Assembly (NCBI GenBank): GCA_945919375.1
Contig: CAMEJD010000002.1
Span: 99,643-160,128, forward strand
Reading direction: 5' to 3'
DNA length: 60,486 bases
Source of the DNA: an uncultured Clostridia bacterium
Lineage (GTDB): Bacteria > Bacillota > Clostridia > Christensenellales > UBA1242
In this document: piece by piece, positions 44,071 to 52,834 of the stretch
Layout: each line of letters begins with the position of its first letter
Numbering within the stretch: position 1 is the stretch's first letter
Made by a program: the position numbers and the translations under genes
Notes under the pieces: generated by a model
The model's input: the letters and a program-made list of their open reading frames with translations, nothing else
What the model was told of the DNA's origin: nothing
The model's database searches: none

Positions 44071-46554
44071 CTATTTTTCAATTTGTTTTTGGTTTTCGAA
44101 TTCTTTGTCTTCAATTTTTGGCAAATCGTTTTGCGATAACAATTTTTGTTCTGCCTTTTGTTTCCTTTTTTCTTCTTGCGCTTGTTTGTTCTTTCTTCTA
44201 ACATCATCAATTCGCTTTACAAGTTTTGGAATAAATATATGCAGTGGAATTGATATTAAAATAAATCCAAGGAGTAACAAAATTACTTTTAATGTAAAGG
44301 CTGTCATTCCAAAGAAATCGCCCATAACACAAATTGCCAAAATTATAAAGGACAATGAAAGTGACAAACATCCTATTCTGATTTTTGTTAATGGCAAGCA
44401 TAGGAAGAATAAATTTACATAGCCTGTAAAAATTAAGACAAGAGTTGCAAGTGTATAATATTCTTCTGCATTCAGCAACCCAAATCTCATAAGAACGATA
44501 ACTGCAAACACATTCATAAACATAAGCAAGCCACTTGGGATACTACGTTTTAGAACAACGGGAATAAAATCCCCCTGAATAAGTTTTGTGTTTGGTTGAA
44601 GTGCAAGGATTACCGACGGAATTCCAATTACAAACAATTCAAGTATAAACAAGTTTTTTGGTGAAAATGGATATTGCGACAAAGTTACAATTGAGAACAA
44701 AGATAATAGAATTGTGAACAATGTTTTCATCAAAAACAATGTTGATGATTGTTGAACATTGTTGATAACTTGCCTTCCTTCTTTTACAACGGCAGGAAGC
44801 GAAGAAAATTTTGAATCCATAAGAACAAGGTTGCTAAGCCCCCTTGCGACATCACTACCATCCGCCATCGCAATTGAACAATCTGCTTCTTTTAGTGCCA
44901 AAGTGTCATTAACACCATCACCCGTCATTGCAACAACATTCCCTTGTTTTTTCAATGCCTTTACCAAAATAAGTTTTTGCTCTGGGCTAACCCTTCCAAA
45001 AACCGTAAACATTGTGGCATATTGTTCCACTTGTTGATTTGGTATCCCTTCAAGTGACACAAAGTTTTCGGCATTTTCAACACCAACTCTTTGAGCAATC
45101 TTGCTGACCGTTACCGGATTATCACCAGATATAATTTTTATTTGAACATTGTTTTGCTTAAACCACTCAATTGTTTCCATTGCATCTTCCCTTATATGGT
45201 CTTCAATTGCAATAAGTAGCAGTGGCTCACAATTTTTTGGTGCTTCTTCCTTTTCGTTTAACATTGATTTTGAGTGAGCAAGAAGAAGTACTCTTTGACC
45301 TTTTGATGTATGTTCAAAAATCTTTTCTTTGAGTTCGTCATTTATCTTGCTATTTGTAAACTCAGGTGCACCCAAAACAAAAGTCCCCAAATCTTCAAAA
45401 GATGTTAATATGCATTTTCTTTTTGAAGAAAACTCTATGTTATATGTCAAATACAAATCGTTATTTTTCCCAAATTCAATAAGCATTGCATTGCTTGTTG
45501 CATTTGATGTTGTTTGATTATACAAAATGTTTGCAACAATGTTTTTGTTGTCAACATTTTTTAGTTTGCCAATTTCCTCAACTTCGCAAACACGCATTGT
45601 CCCGTCCGTTATTGTGCCTGTTTTGTCTAGGCAAATGACATTACTTCTTGCAAGCATTTCAATTGAAAATAGGTCTTTTACCAAGGTTTTTTTTCTGCTT
45701 AACTTTATTACCCCAACAGCAAGAGCAATTGTTACCAAAAGGAACATTCCGGCAGGTACCATACCGGTAAGTGCCCCACAAGTTTTTATCACTGTCATTG
45801 TAAGGTTATGGTCATATGAATAATAGTTGCTGGCAAACATAATCCCACCAACGGGGATAATCCCAATGCCAATGTATTTTATTATTGAGTTAAGGTCTTT
45901 GTATAGGCTTGAGTTCGGGCTTTTGAATTGTTTGGCTTGTTGAGCAATGGACTGAATATAGTTATCTTTTCCAATCTTGTCAACTCTTGCTTTGCAACTA
46001 CCCGAAATTATAAAACTGCCTGCATAAATTGTGTCGCCATCATTCTTTTTTACTGCATCGCTTTCACCAGTTAGCAAACTTTCGTTCACTTCCATTTTCC
46101 CTTCAATAACAACTGCATCGGCAGGAATTGAATTCCCAATTTCAAGCAAAATTATATCGTCCAAAACAAGTTTGTCTGCATTAACTTCCAATTCTTCACC
46201 ATTTCTTATAATCCTAACCTTTGGTGTTGTTACAAGCGAAAGTTTTTGAACAACCATCTTTGCTTTACATTCTTGAATTATGGAAATCAATGTATTTAAA
46301 AAGATTACAACAATAAACAAAAGGTCACTATAACTTTGAACAGCAACAAGTGCCGAAAAAATAATTAACCAAATGAGATTAAAAAACGTAAAAATATTTC
46401 CACATATAATACTTAAATATGATTTTCCAGTGCTTTGTTTTGTTTTATTAAAGAGTTTTTCTTTTACCCTTTCTTCATACTGTGTGTTCGTTAAACCTTG
46501 CGTTACACTTGGATTATATCTTGTTATTTCTTGTTGCTTTTTTATTAGTTTCAT
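44071..46554 (-). CDS. P-type cation-transporting ATPase (CtpE-like)
   Basis: 827 aa with the full P-type layout: actuator TGES at 162-165, phosphorylated D310 in DKTGT, hinge TGDGVNDTLALK, and about ten membrane segments. The motif in membrane helix 4, normally PEGLP or PEGL in calcium-type pumps, reads PAGMF (267-271), losing the acidic residue that usually binds the ion. Overall it resembles the CtpE-like group proposed to move Ca2+; the substrate is uncertain. The ~40-residue C-terminal extension is very charged (KNKQAQEEKRKQKAEQ). Monocistronic. Confidence 0.9.
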   Translation of the reverse strand: MKLIKKQQEITRYNPSVTQGLTNTQYEERVKEKLFNKTKQSTGKSYLSIICGNIFTFFNLIWLIIFSALVAVQSYSDLLFIVVIFLNTLISIIQECKAKMVVQKLSLVTTPKVRIIRNGEELEVNADKLVLDDIILLEIGNSIPADAVVIEGKMEVNESLLTGESDAVKKNDGDTIYAGSFIISGSCKARVDKIGKDNYIQSIAQQAKQFKSPNSSLYKDLNSIIKYIGIGIIPVGGIMFASNYYSYDHNLTMTVIKTCGALTGMVPAGMFLLVTIALAVGVIKLSRKKTLVKDLFSIEMLARSNVICLDKTGTITDGTMRVCEVEEIGKLKNVDNKNIVANILYNQTTSNATSNAMLIEFGKNNDLYLTYNIEFSSKRKCILTSFEDLGTFVLGAPEFTNSKINDELKEKIFEHTSKGQRVLLLAHSKSMLNEKEEAPKNCEPLLLIAIEDHIREDAMETIEWFKQNNVQIKIISGDNPVTVSKIAQRVGVENAENFVSLEGIPNQQVEQYATMFTVFGRVSPEQKLILVKALKKQGNVVAMTGDGVNDTLALKEADCSIAMADGSDVARGLSNLVLMDSKFSSLPAVVKEGRQVINNVQQSSTLFLMKTLFTILLSLFSIVTLSQYPFSPKNLFILELFVIGIPSVILALQPNTKLIQGDFIPVVLKRSIPSGLLMFMNVFAVIVLMRFGLLNAEEYYTLATLVLIFTGYVNLFFLCLPLTKIRIGCLSLSLSFIILAICVMGDFFGMTAFTLKVILLLLGFILISIPLHIFIPKLVKRIDDVRRKNKQAQEEKRKQKAEQKLLSQNDLPKIEDKEFENQKQIEK

Positions 46555-46625
46555 TATTACCTTTATATTATTATCCTTTTCTATTTTATCATTTTATAGA
46601 AAGATAAGTCAACATTTTATGTGTG

Positions 46626-46652
46626 AAAAAAACCACCAAAAAAATGGTGGCT
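46626..46652 (-). terminator. Terminator of the three-paralog operon
   Basis: On the minus strand GCCACCA-TTTTTT-TGGTGG followed by seven T. Confidence 0.85.
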
Positions 46653-46657
46653 AAAAA

Positions 46658-47107
46658 TTACCTAGATATTTCATCTTCTTTGTTTTGAATGTTTACAATT
46701 TCACTTTTATAAACAACTTTGTCTTGATTTAACACACTTATTGATGAAGTGTTTGTGTCTGCATTTATTCTTATTTTTGTTCCTTTTGGCATAATTTCTT
46801 CAAGACCTTTACCCAAATATCCCAAAATTATGCAATCAAGATTAATAAAGATATTATCTTTATCATCTTCCTTTGGAAATTCATTAAATGTTGCATTAAA
46901 TTTCCCATTTGTGCAAAGCATAAAAGCAAATTCATCTGTGAGTCTTGGTTCCAAATCATATGTGTTTGCATTAAATTCTTTTAATAATTCTCTTTTTTGT
47001 TCAACTGTTAAATTATTATTTGCTCTCAAATTTTTAACATATTGTTCTCTTATAACTGATATAAAACTTCCTGTTATATCTTCAATGTAACTTGCTACAA
47101 TTTCCAT
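46658..47107 (-). CDS. Unknown protein, tandem paralog 3 of 3
   Basis: 149 aa, no signal peptide and no membrane segment. The helical N-terminus (ASYIEDITGSFISVIREQYV) carries the same I-T-x-x-F-x-x-x-x-R pattern as its two upstream neighbours. The middle ends with MPKGTKIRINADTNTSSISV, and the C-terminus with VNIQNKEDEI. That layout (long helices, then a short strand pair, then a charged end) is shared by all three. Family not recognised. Third gene of an operon; spacing to the next gene is 11 bases. Confidence 0.75.
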   Translation of the reverse strand: MEIVASYIEDITGSFISVIREQYVKNLRANNNLTVEQKRELLKEFNANTYDLEPRLTDEFAFMLCTNGKFNATFNEFPKEDDKDNIFINLDCIILGYLGKGLEEIMPKGTKIRINADTNTSSISVLNQDKVVYKSEIVNIQNKEDEISR

Positions 47108-47118
47108 TATTTTTCTCC

Positions 47119-47577
47119 TTATCTTACCATAGTGTCATCATTTGTTAAATCTTTGTTTTCAATTTTTCTGCAAACAACAGATTCAAACCCACGAGAAACA
47201 CCAATATTTGTTCTTCTGTTATTACCTATCATAGTTATGCTTAATCCACCTTGAAGTAAATCTGTCATATCTATTTTTGCACCCTCTAATAATGTTGTGT
47301 AAATATCCATTGCCAAACTGCTATCATAGTTATAGAACAAATCATTAAAGTCAAGATGTATTCCACCATTATTCAATGCGCTTGAAAACATATCATTGAT
47401 AAATCCAGAAATGTCTATCATTCTATTATCAAAACTTTCAAGTTTTTTGAAAAATTCATTTTTTGCTTCTTCATCTAATGGTCTAAGTGCATTATCTGTT
47501 TCTTTGTCTATGTAAAGTTGTCTTACAATATCACAAAATTCTTCTGTTATTTTTTCTACATATATTTTATTGTCCAT
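47119..47577 (-). CDS. Unknown protein, tandem paralog 2 of 3
   Basis: 152 aa, cytoplasmic by composition. It starts YVEKITEEFCDIVRQLYIDK, has an acidic middle (FFKKLESFDNRMIDISGFIN), the strand pair LSITMIGNNRRTNIGVSRG and the tail CRKIENKDLTNDD. Similarity to its neighbours is clear in pattern but low in identity, which points to an old duplication. Gaps to both neighbours are 11 bases, with GGAG before each ATG. Confidence 0.75.
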   Translation of the reverse strand: MDNKIYVEKITEEFCDIVRQLYIDKETDNALRPLDEEAKNEFFKKLESFDNRMIDISGFINDMFSSALNNGGIHLDFNDLFYNYDSSLAMDIYTTLLEGAKIDMTDLLQGGLSITMIGNNRRTNIGVSRGFESVVCRKIENKDLTNDDTMVR

Positions 47578-47588
47578 TTTTACTCTCC

Positions 47589-48038
47589 TTATTTTTGAAA
47601 TTCATTTTCTTTGTTTTCTATTTTCTTTGAAAATTCATTCCCGTCACCTATGATAAGTTTTATCTCTGACATACAATTATTCCCATTTATCTTTATCTTG
47701 CTGTTTTTTGGCAAAACTTGAACTGGACTCATTCCAATATAGTCAGAAAAAATTGATTCAAACTCTTTGTTTAGCGATGCTGAGTTTTCTGTGTTTGCAG
47801 ACATACTATCAATAACAAATTTGCCATTATTTTTTAGTTTTGAAGAAATACACATACTGATTTCTTCAAGCATATTGTCAATTCCTTTGTCAAATTCTGT
47901 CAATTGATTGTCATAATATTTTTTAAACTTTTTAATGTCAAGATTTGGATATTTTTGATTTAGTTGTTCAACAAAATACCGTCTATATACCGAAAGCATA
48001 TTTTTTGTAATTTCATTTGCATATTTTTTATTTTGCAT
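47589..48038 (-). CDS. Unknown protein, tandem paralog 1 of 3
   Basis: 149 aa, first gene of the operon. It starts KYANEITKNMLSVYRRYFVE, continues with a basic helical stretch, then VLPKNSKIKINGNNCMSEIK (compare IMPKGTKIRINADTNTSSIS in paralog 3) and a tail KKIENKENEFQK (compare CRKIENKD in paralog 2). These shared blocks establish the family within the window. Function unknown. Divergent from glmS, with a 111-base gap. Confidence 0.75.
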   Translation of the reverse strand: MQNKKYANEITKNMLSVYRRYFVEQLNQKYPNLDIKKFKKYYDNQLTEFDKGIDNMLEEISMCISSKLKNNGKFVIDSMSANTENSASLNKEFESIFSDYIGMSPVQVLPKNSKIKINGNNCMSEIKLIIGDGNEFSKKIENKENEFQK

Positions 48039-48149
48039 TCTTTTTAGTCCTTTACTGACTTATTATAACACCTATATATTTTATTTTCAATACCCAAAGA
48101 TGTGTCAAATATAACTATTTTTTCGTAATATATCATACAAGGAGAAATT

Positions 48150-49931
48150 ATGTGTGGCATTATTGGATATATAAGCAGTACCAAAGATTTTATCACAAAA
48201 CAAATGATAAACTCGCTAAAAAAACTTGAATATCGTGGTTATGATAGTTCGGGCATATGTCTTTTGTGCGATGACCAATTCAAAGTGTACAAAAGTCTTG
48301 GCGAAATAAAAAACTTGGAGCAAGTTGCAAACAATAATATTTTATCACATATGGCAATTGCACACACAAGATGGGCAACTCATGGCAAAGTTTGTTTTGA
48401 GAACATTCACCCACACACTTCGCAAAAAGGAAATTGGGCGCTTGTTCACAACGGAATAATTGAAAACTACTTGGAATTAAAATCAACCTACTTAAAAGAT
48501 GTTGATTTTTATGGAGAAACCGATACCGAAGTTTTGCCAAATCTAATGGAAAAATTTGGTTTTTTTGAAACTTTAAAATTGCTTAAAGGCAGTTTTGGAA
48601 TTTGTGCCATAAACAAAAACGAACCAAACAAAATGTATATTGCAAGACAGCATAGTCCACTTTATGTTGCAACAAATAATTACGAAAGTATGGTTGCAAG
48701 CGACCCTATTGTTTTTGCCGACAAGTTTGAATATTACACACCGCTAATAGAGTCTAGTTATGCAATTGTTGAATTTGACAAAGTATCCTATTTTGATTTT
48801 GACAACAATCAAATATTTCCACAAAAACACAAACTTGGGATTTTTGAAAAGTCAGCACAAAAAGGAAACTACCCATATTTTGCGGAAAAAGAAATAAAGG
48901 AAATTCCAAAGGTTTTGGAAAATGTTATTGAAAATTATGAGCAAACGCCATATCTTGAAAAAATTGATTATAACTTTTTAAAGAATATTGAAAAGATATA
49001 CCTAATTGGTTGTGGCACTGCTTATCATGCATGTCTTATGGGAGAAAAGTATATTGAGAAAAATGCAAAAATTCCTTGCAAGTCATTTTATGCAAGCGAG
49101 TTTAGATATTTTCCACCAATAATAAACGAAAAAACTCTATGCATTTTTGCAAGTCAAAGTGGAGAAACTGCCGACACACTTATGTCACTTAATCTTGCAA
49201 AAGAAAAAGGTGCAAAAACGGTTGCCCTAGTAAATGTGCCATATTCCAGCATTGCAAAAAATTGTGATATTATTTTGCCAATTTGTGCAGGTATGGAAAT
49301 TGCCGTTATTTCCACAAAAGCATTTTCTTCTATGTTATTTGTTTTCTACTTACTTGCAAAACATTTGGAAAATATAATAAATAATAAAAAATATGACAAA
49401 AAAATAATAAATAATTTAAAAATACTAAAAAAATGTAATTTCCTAAAAAATATAAATAAAATAAATAAATTTGTTAATTTAATAAATAATAATGAAAAAA
49501 TATTTTTTATAGGAAAAGATGAAGATTTTATCATAAGTATGGAAGCAAGTTTAAAACTAAAAGAAATAACATATATAAACTGTATAAGCATTCCAAGTGG
49601 CGAACTTAAACATGGGACTTTGGCTCTTGTTGACGACAAAAGTTTGGTATTTGTTACTGCAACAAACAAAAATGTTTTGGACAAAAATCTTGCAAGTGCA
49701 AGTGAGATAAAATCAAGACTTGGCAAAATTGTTTTGGTAACAAATCTCACACTAAAAAAACAAGATTTAAAAAATGTGGATTATTTGTTCACTTTTGACT
49801 CTTGCCCGCAAGAATTATCAAGTATGCTTGCAATAACTTTTTATCAATATCTTGCATACAAAACTTGCGTGTCAAAAAAACTTAATCCCGACAAGCCCCG
49901 TAACCTTGCAAAAAGCGTAACGGTGGAATAA
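48150..49931 (+). CDS. glmS: Glutamine-fructose-6-phosphate aminotransferase
   Basis: 593 aa. Cys2 (MCGIIGYI) is the N-terminal nucleophile of the glutaminase domain (1-~230). Two SIS sugar-isomerase domains follow (GCGTAYHACLMG, SQSGETADT), and the C-terminus DKPRNLAKSVTVE is diagnostic. It makes glucosamine-6-phosphate for peptidoglycan. The linker between the SIS domains (about residues 408-455) is nearly all N, K and I and extremely AT-rich. AAGGAG precedes the ATG. The 110-base upstream gap is too short and unstructured for a glmS ribozyme. Confidence 0.97.
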   Translation: MCGIIGYISSTKDFITKQMINSLKKLEYRGYDSSGICLLCDDQFKVYKSLGEIKNLEQVANNNILSHMAIAHTRWATHGKVCFENIHPHTSQKGNWALVHNGIIENYLELKSTYLKDVDFYGETDTEVLPNLMEKFGFFETLKLLKGSFGICAINKNEPNKMYIARQHSPLYVATNNYESMVASDPIVFADKFEYYTPLIESSYAIVEFDKVSYFDFDNNQIFPQKHKLGIFEKSAQKGNYPYFAEKEIKEIPKVLENVIENYEQTPYLEKIDYNFLKNIEKIYLIGCGTAYHACLMGEKYIEKNAKIPCKSFYASEFRYFPPIINEKTLCIFASQSGETADTLMSLNLAKEKGAKTVALVNVPYSSIAKNCDIILPICAGMEIAVISTKAFSSMLFVFYLLAKHLENIINNKKYDKKIINNLKILKKCNFLKNINKINKFVNLINNNEKIFFIGKDEDFIISMEASLKLKEITYINCISIPSGELKHGTLALVDDKSLVFVTATNKNVLDKNLASASEIKSRLGKIVLVTNLTLKKQDLKNVDYLFTFDSCPQELSSMLAITFYQYLAYKTCVSKKLNPDKPRNLAKSVTVE

Positions 49932-49942
49932 CATTTCCATAA

Positions 49943-49974
49943 TAAATGCAAACCCAAAAGGTTTGCATTTTTGT
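49943..49974 (+). terminator. Terminator of glmS
   Basis: AAATGCAAACC-CAAAA-GGTTTGCATTTTTG. Confidence 0.88.
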
Positions 49975-49990
49975 TTGTTTTGCTTAAATA

Positions 49991-50030
49991 GATTTTTTCA
50001 AAGTCAGCCGCTAATGTCGGCAGTCGAAAT
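49991..50030 (-). repeat. Degenerate dispersed repeat copy
   Basis: GATTTTTTCAAAGTCAGCCG ... CAGTCGAAAT is a weak copy of the GAGATTTCTCC...GTCAAAATGACA unit found at four other sites. It lies in the 180-base gap between glmS and spoIIE together with nothing else recognisable. Confidence 0.45.
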
Positions 50031-50113
50031 TATATAGAATATTTTTAAATTGCATTTCGCCTTCTTACTTCCTTGATAGACAAACGAGAAATCCTAACTG
50101 TTTAAATTGTTTT

Positions 50114-52390
50114 TTAATATACCTTTGCAACCAAAATTGTCATATCATCAAGTGCAATCCCATGGTTATTTTCAACTGCTTTGTCCATAAGTTTGTCTGC
50201 TACTTCTTGTGGACTATATGAGTTTATATTGTTTATATAATTCGCCATTTCTTCATCGCTTGCAAAACTATCTGTAACACCATCAGTTGTAATAATAATC
50301 ATATCACCGCTATATAGCATTGAACTTTTTATTGTAGGAACAATGTTAGACACAATACCAAGTGGAAGTGCATTGCAAGAAATTGTGGAAATTGTGTCTT
50401 TGTGCTTTATATATCCATTTGTTGCGCCCAACTTAATAAAATCTACCCCGCCTGTTTTTAGGTCAATTATTGACATATCCAAGCAAGAGAATATATTGTC
50501 ATTACCAAGTGCCAAAAACTTATTTACAATAGATAATATAACTTCATTTTCAAAACCAGCTTTGTAAAAATTTTCAATAAGTCCAATTGCTGTTTCACTT
50601 GCCTTTTGTGCTTTTTCGCCACTGCCCATGCCATCGCAAAGTGCCATCAATATTTTGCCGTCTTCCATTTTTATAATAGAATAACAATCCCCACTTTTTG
50701 ATGATGAAGATTTTGTCATTGCGCTTGTTCCAAAAATCACATTATATTTTGGTGCTGGTTTGAGATTCAAAATTTTCCAACCGGCATGTTCACTAACATT
50801 TTCTGTTTCAACTTCCATCTTTGTATTGCAAACTTTTGACACAACTTGCACAATTTTTGATTTTAGGCTATCTTCGTTCTTCACTTCCAAAACTGCATCC
50901 ACATAATTTGTGTCGTGATATACAATGGCATCACTGCAAAGAATGTCGTTATACAAGAGTTCATCGATTATTTCTTTTTCCATCCCCTTGTCAAAGTCAA
51001 CATTTTTGCCTATGTCTTGTGCCAAGTTTTTCATAACTGTGCTAATTCCGTATAGTTGCTCACTAATTAGTATTTTGCTAGAATCCAAACTATTTACCAT
51101 TTGTGCATAACTTTTGTATTGTTCAAGTAGGTTGTTTATTTCATATACCATTTGGTTTACTTTAAAACATCTGCTTGTAAGAACACTTGGTATATCCAAT
51201 AATGTTACCCTGCCCTTTTCGTATCCAACGTTTATTAGGTTGGCAAGAATTTTGTTTGTTTCTTCGCTATATTGTTTCAAACATTTTGATTTGTTTTCAC
51301 AGTCACTGCAAAGCATACCTTTTGTTTCGGTCAGCATTAAAGTCTTTAGGTCACTTTCGCTTGTCTTGTCTTTTATCATTGACCGATAAATTTTGTCCAT
51401 TTCGGCAAATATTTGACTTAAATTATTAAGTTTTTTGTATATTGCTTTTCTATTCCGGTTGATAAGAGTTTCGGTGCTTCTTTTACAAAAACTTGAATTA
51501 TATTTTTCAACCATTGTTGTGTAGCATTTTTTTGGTATGCACAAACATATCAAAAACGTGACAAAACTTGGAATTAAAGTTAAGTATGAATTTGTGTAGT
51601 ATAGATTAAAATAGTAATTGCAAATCACATCACATATCACAAGAGCAAGCCCCGGAAAAACCCTATGCTTTCCACGAAAACAATTTACCCCAAGCCAAAT
51701 AAATAGTGTTGGTGCAACAAGAAATGGGTTGTTGTCATATAACACTGTGCCCAAACTAAAGAACGTGCACAGTAGCAAACTATCAAACATTGGCAAAACA
51801 AGTGAAGAAAATAATACGCAAAAAACAAGTGCAAATTTGATAAGCGAAAATTCGCTAAAATTAAAACTACACAACCCGCACGAAATACTTACCAAAAACA
51901 TTGAAAGACAAATTACTTGTGACATTGTTAGTCTTTTTGAGAATCCACGAACAACAACACTCTCAAAAATTTTCATACACGAAAACATATATAAAAGACC
52001 AAACACAAGTTCAACAAAAACAATCCACACTTCTTGCCCACTGTAAATTTTTAAAAATACATTTAAAAAAGAACAAACAAGAGCATACACAAGCATAAGC
52101 ATAGGTTTTATCGGTTTTTTTAGTTTGTAATGTATGCCATAAATAATGCACATAATCGCACACATAAAAATTGCAGAATATAAATCGAATAGATAAAAAT
52201 TGCTTAAATAACTTGCCCCAATATATAACGGCGAAAGCAATAAAATATTTTGATTACACCAAATAAGTGCAAAATATACTCCAAATGTAAATGGATTTAT
52301 TGTGCTATTTATTTTTGCCTTAAATGCTATGTAAAAAATAACAAAATAAATTATATATTGTGCCAATTTTAGCCACTTGTTTTGTTTCAT
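50114..52390 (-). CDS. spoIIE: Stage II sporulation protein E, serine phosphatase
   Basis: 758 aa from the ATG at 52390, chosen because TATGGAGG places GGAGG seven bases upstream; the ATG at 52402 lies inside that site. About ten membrane segments (residues ~10-300), a regulatory linker with a Cys cluster (MLCSDCENKSKC), then a PP2C phosphatase domain (CDGMGSGEKAQKAS, ITTDGVTDSF, DDMTILV). SpoIIE dephosphorylates SpoIIAA to release sigma-F in the forespore and takes part in asymmetric division. A Spo0A-box-like site lies upstream. Confidence 0.95.
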   Translation of the reverse strand: MKQNKWLKLAQYIIYFVIFYIAFKAKINSTINPFTFGVYFALIWCNQNILLLSPLYIGASYLSNFYLFDLYSAIFMCAIMCIIYGIHYKLKKPIKPMLMLVYALVCSFLNVFLKIYSGQEVWIVFVELVFGLLYMFSCMKIFESVVVRGFSKRLTMSQVICLSMFLVSISCGLCSFNFSEFSLIKFALVFCVLFSSLVLPMFDSLLLCTFFSLGTVLYDNNPFLVAPTLFIWLGVNCFRGKHRVFPGLALVICDVICNYYFNLYYTNSYLTLIPSFVTFLICLCIPKKCYTTMVEKYNSSFCKRSTETLINRNRKAIYKKLNNLSQIFAEMDKIYRSMIKDKTSESDLKTLMLTETKGMLCSDCENKSKCLKQYSEETNKILANLINVGYEKGRVTLLDIPSVLTSRCFKVNQMVYEINNLLEQYKSYAQMVNSLDSSKILISEQLYGISTVMKNLAQDIGKNVDFDKGMEKEIIDELLYNDILCSDAIVYHDTNYVDAVLEVKNEDSLKSKIVQVVSKVCNTKMEVETENVSEHAGWKILNLKPAPKYNVIFGTSAMTKSSSSKSGDCYSIIKMEDGKILMALCDGMGSGEKAQKASETAIGLIENFYKAGFENEVILSIVNKFLALGNDNIFSCLDMSIIDLKTGGVDFIKLGATNGYIKHKDTISTISCNALPLGIVSNIVPTIKSSMLYSGDMIIITTDGVTDSFASDEEMANYINNINSYSPQEVADKLMDKAVENNHGIALDDMTILVAKVY

Positions 52391-52476
52391 AAAATCCTCC
52401 ATATTCGCTTACAAAAAAATAATAAAATAAATTAAGGAAATTTTGAAACAATAAATATGGAATATTTTTTAAATAA

Positions 52477-52510
52477 ATGTCATTTTTTTACCAAATATAT
52501 GTCATTTTTT
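52477..52510 (-). repeat. Two 12-bp direct repeats upstream of spoIIE
   Basis: AAAAAATGACAT occurs twice on the minus strand (52510-52499 and 52488-52477), 22 bp apart, i.e. about two helical turns. Operator-like spacing; protein unknown. Confidence 0.6.
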
Positions 52511-52540
52511 GTCAATAAATTTATTATTTATTTTTCGACA
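52510..52540 (-). promoter_or_regulatory. Candidate Spo0A box and -35 element of spoIIE
   Basis: On the minus strand TTGTCGAAAA (core TGTCGAA at 52540-52534) matches the Spo0A box, followed by TTGACA (52515-52510). Spo0A-P activates spoIIE in Bacillus. No convincing -10 at standard spacing was found. Confidence 0.5.
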
Positions 52541-52631
52541 ATTTTTGTGCCTTTAAATTAAAAAGACTTTCCAAGTCGCTAAATAAATTTACTTTATTTG
52601 ATGAATGTAAAAAATAAAAAAACACAAAAAA

Positions 52632-52808
52632 ATACGAGTCTATCTTATAGTACTAAAAACTAAAAGATAACAGCATATCAAAGGCTCGACAAATTCGCCA
52701 GCCTTGATAGAAATAAAAATGAAAAAAGAGCACAAAATTCGAGGCTCGCTCGGTATTTGCACGCAGGAGTTTGCTAACGCAAATGACTGTGTGCTGGATG
52801 CTCACCAG
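52632..52808. ncRNA. Candidate structured RNA of unknown class (strand undetermined)
   Basis: A chain of stems in a GC-richer island: TATCTT/AAGATA (52641-52669); ATCA-A-AGGCT/AGCCTTGAT with inner CGA/TCG (52677-52708); CACGCAG/CTGTGTG enclosing GAG/TGA and the perfect hairpin TTTGC-TAAC-GCAAA (52760-52793); CTGG/CCAG (52794-52808). TGTGCT (52790-52795) can alternatively pair with AGCACA (52729-52734). No coding potential. It does not match RNase P, tmRNA, SRP or the glmS ribozyme. On the minus strand it would lie upstream of spoIIE. Confidence 0.5.
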
Positions 52809-52834
52809 TAAACAAAGTTATTGGGAGTTCTTTT

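Noticed and set aside
46658..48038. Small prophage or phage-like gene cluster
   Set aside because: No integrase, terminase, capsid or lysis genes are near, and flanking genes are ordinary chromosomal ones.
48039..48149. Possible glmS ribozyme upstream of glmS
   Set aside because: The gap is about 110 bases, lacks the conserved core and pseudoknot-forming GC-rich stems, and is taken up by divergent promoter space.
52632..52808. RNase P RNA, tmRNA, SRP RNA or 6S RNA
   Set aside because: The conserved blocks of the first three (GAGGAAAGUC, the TGGTTCGA-type T-arm of tmRNA, the GGAAGNAGCA tetraloop region) are absent, and I do not see one long hairpin with a central bubble as in 6S RNA.
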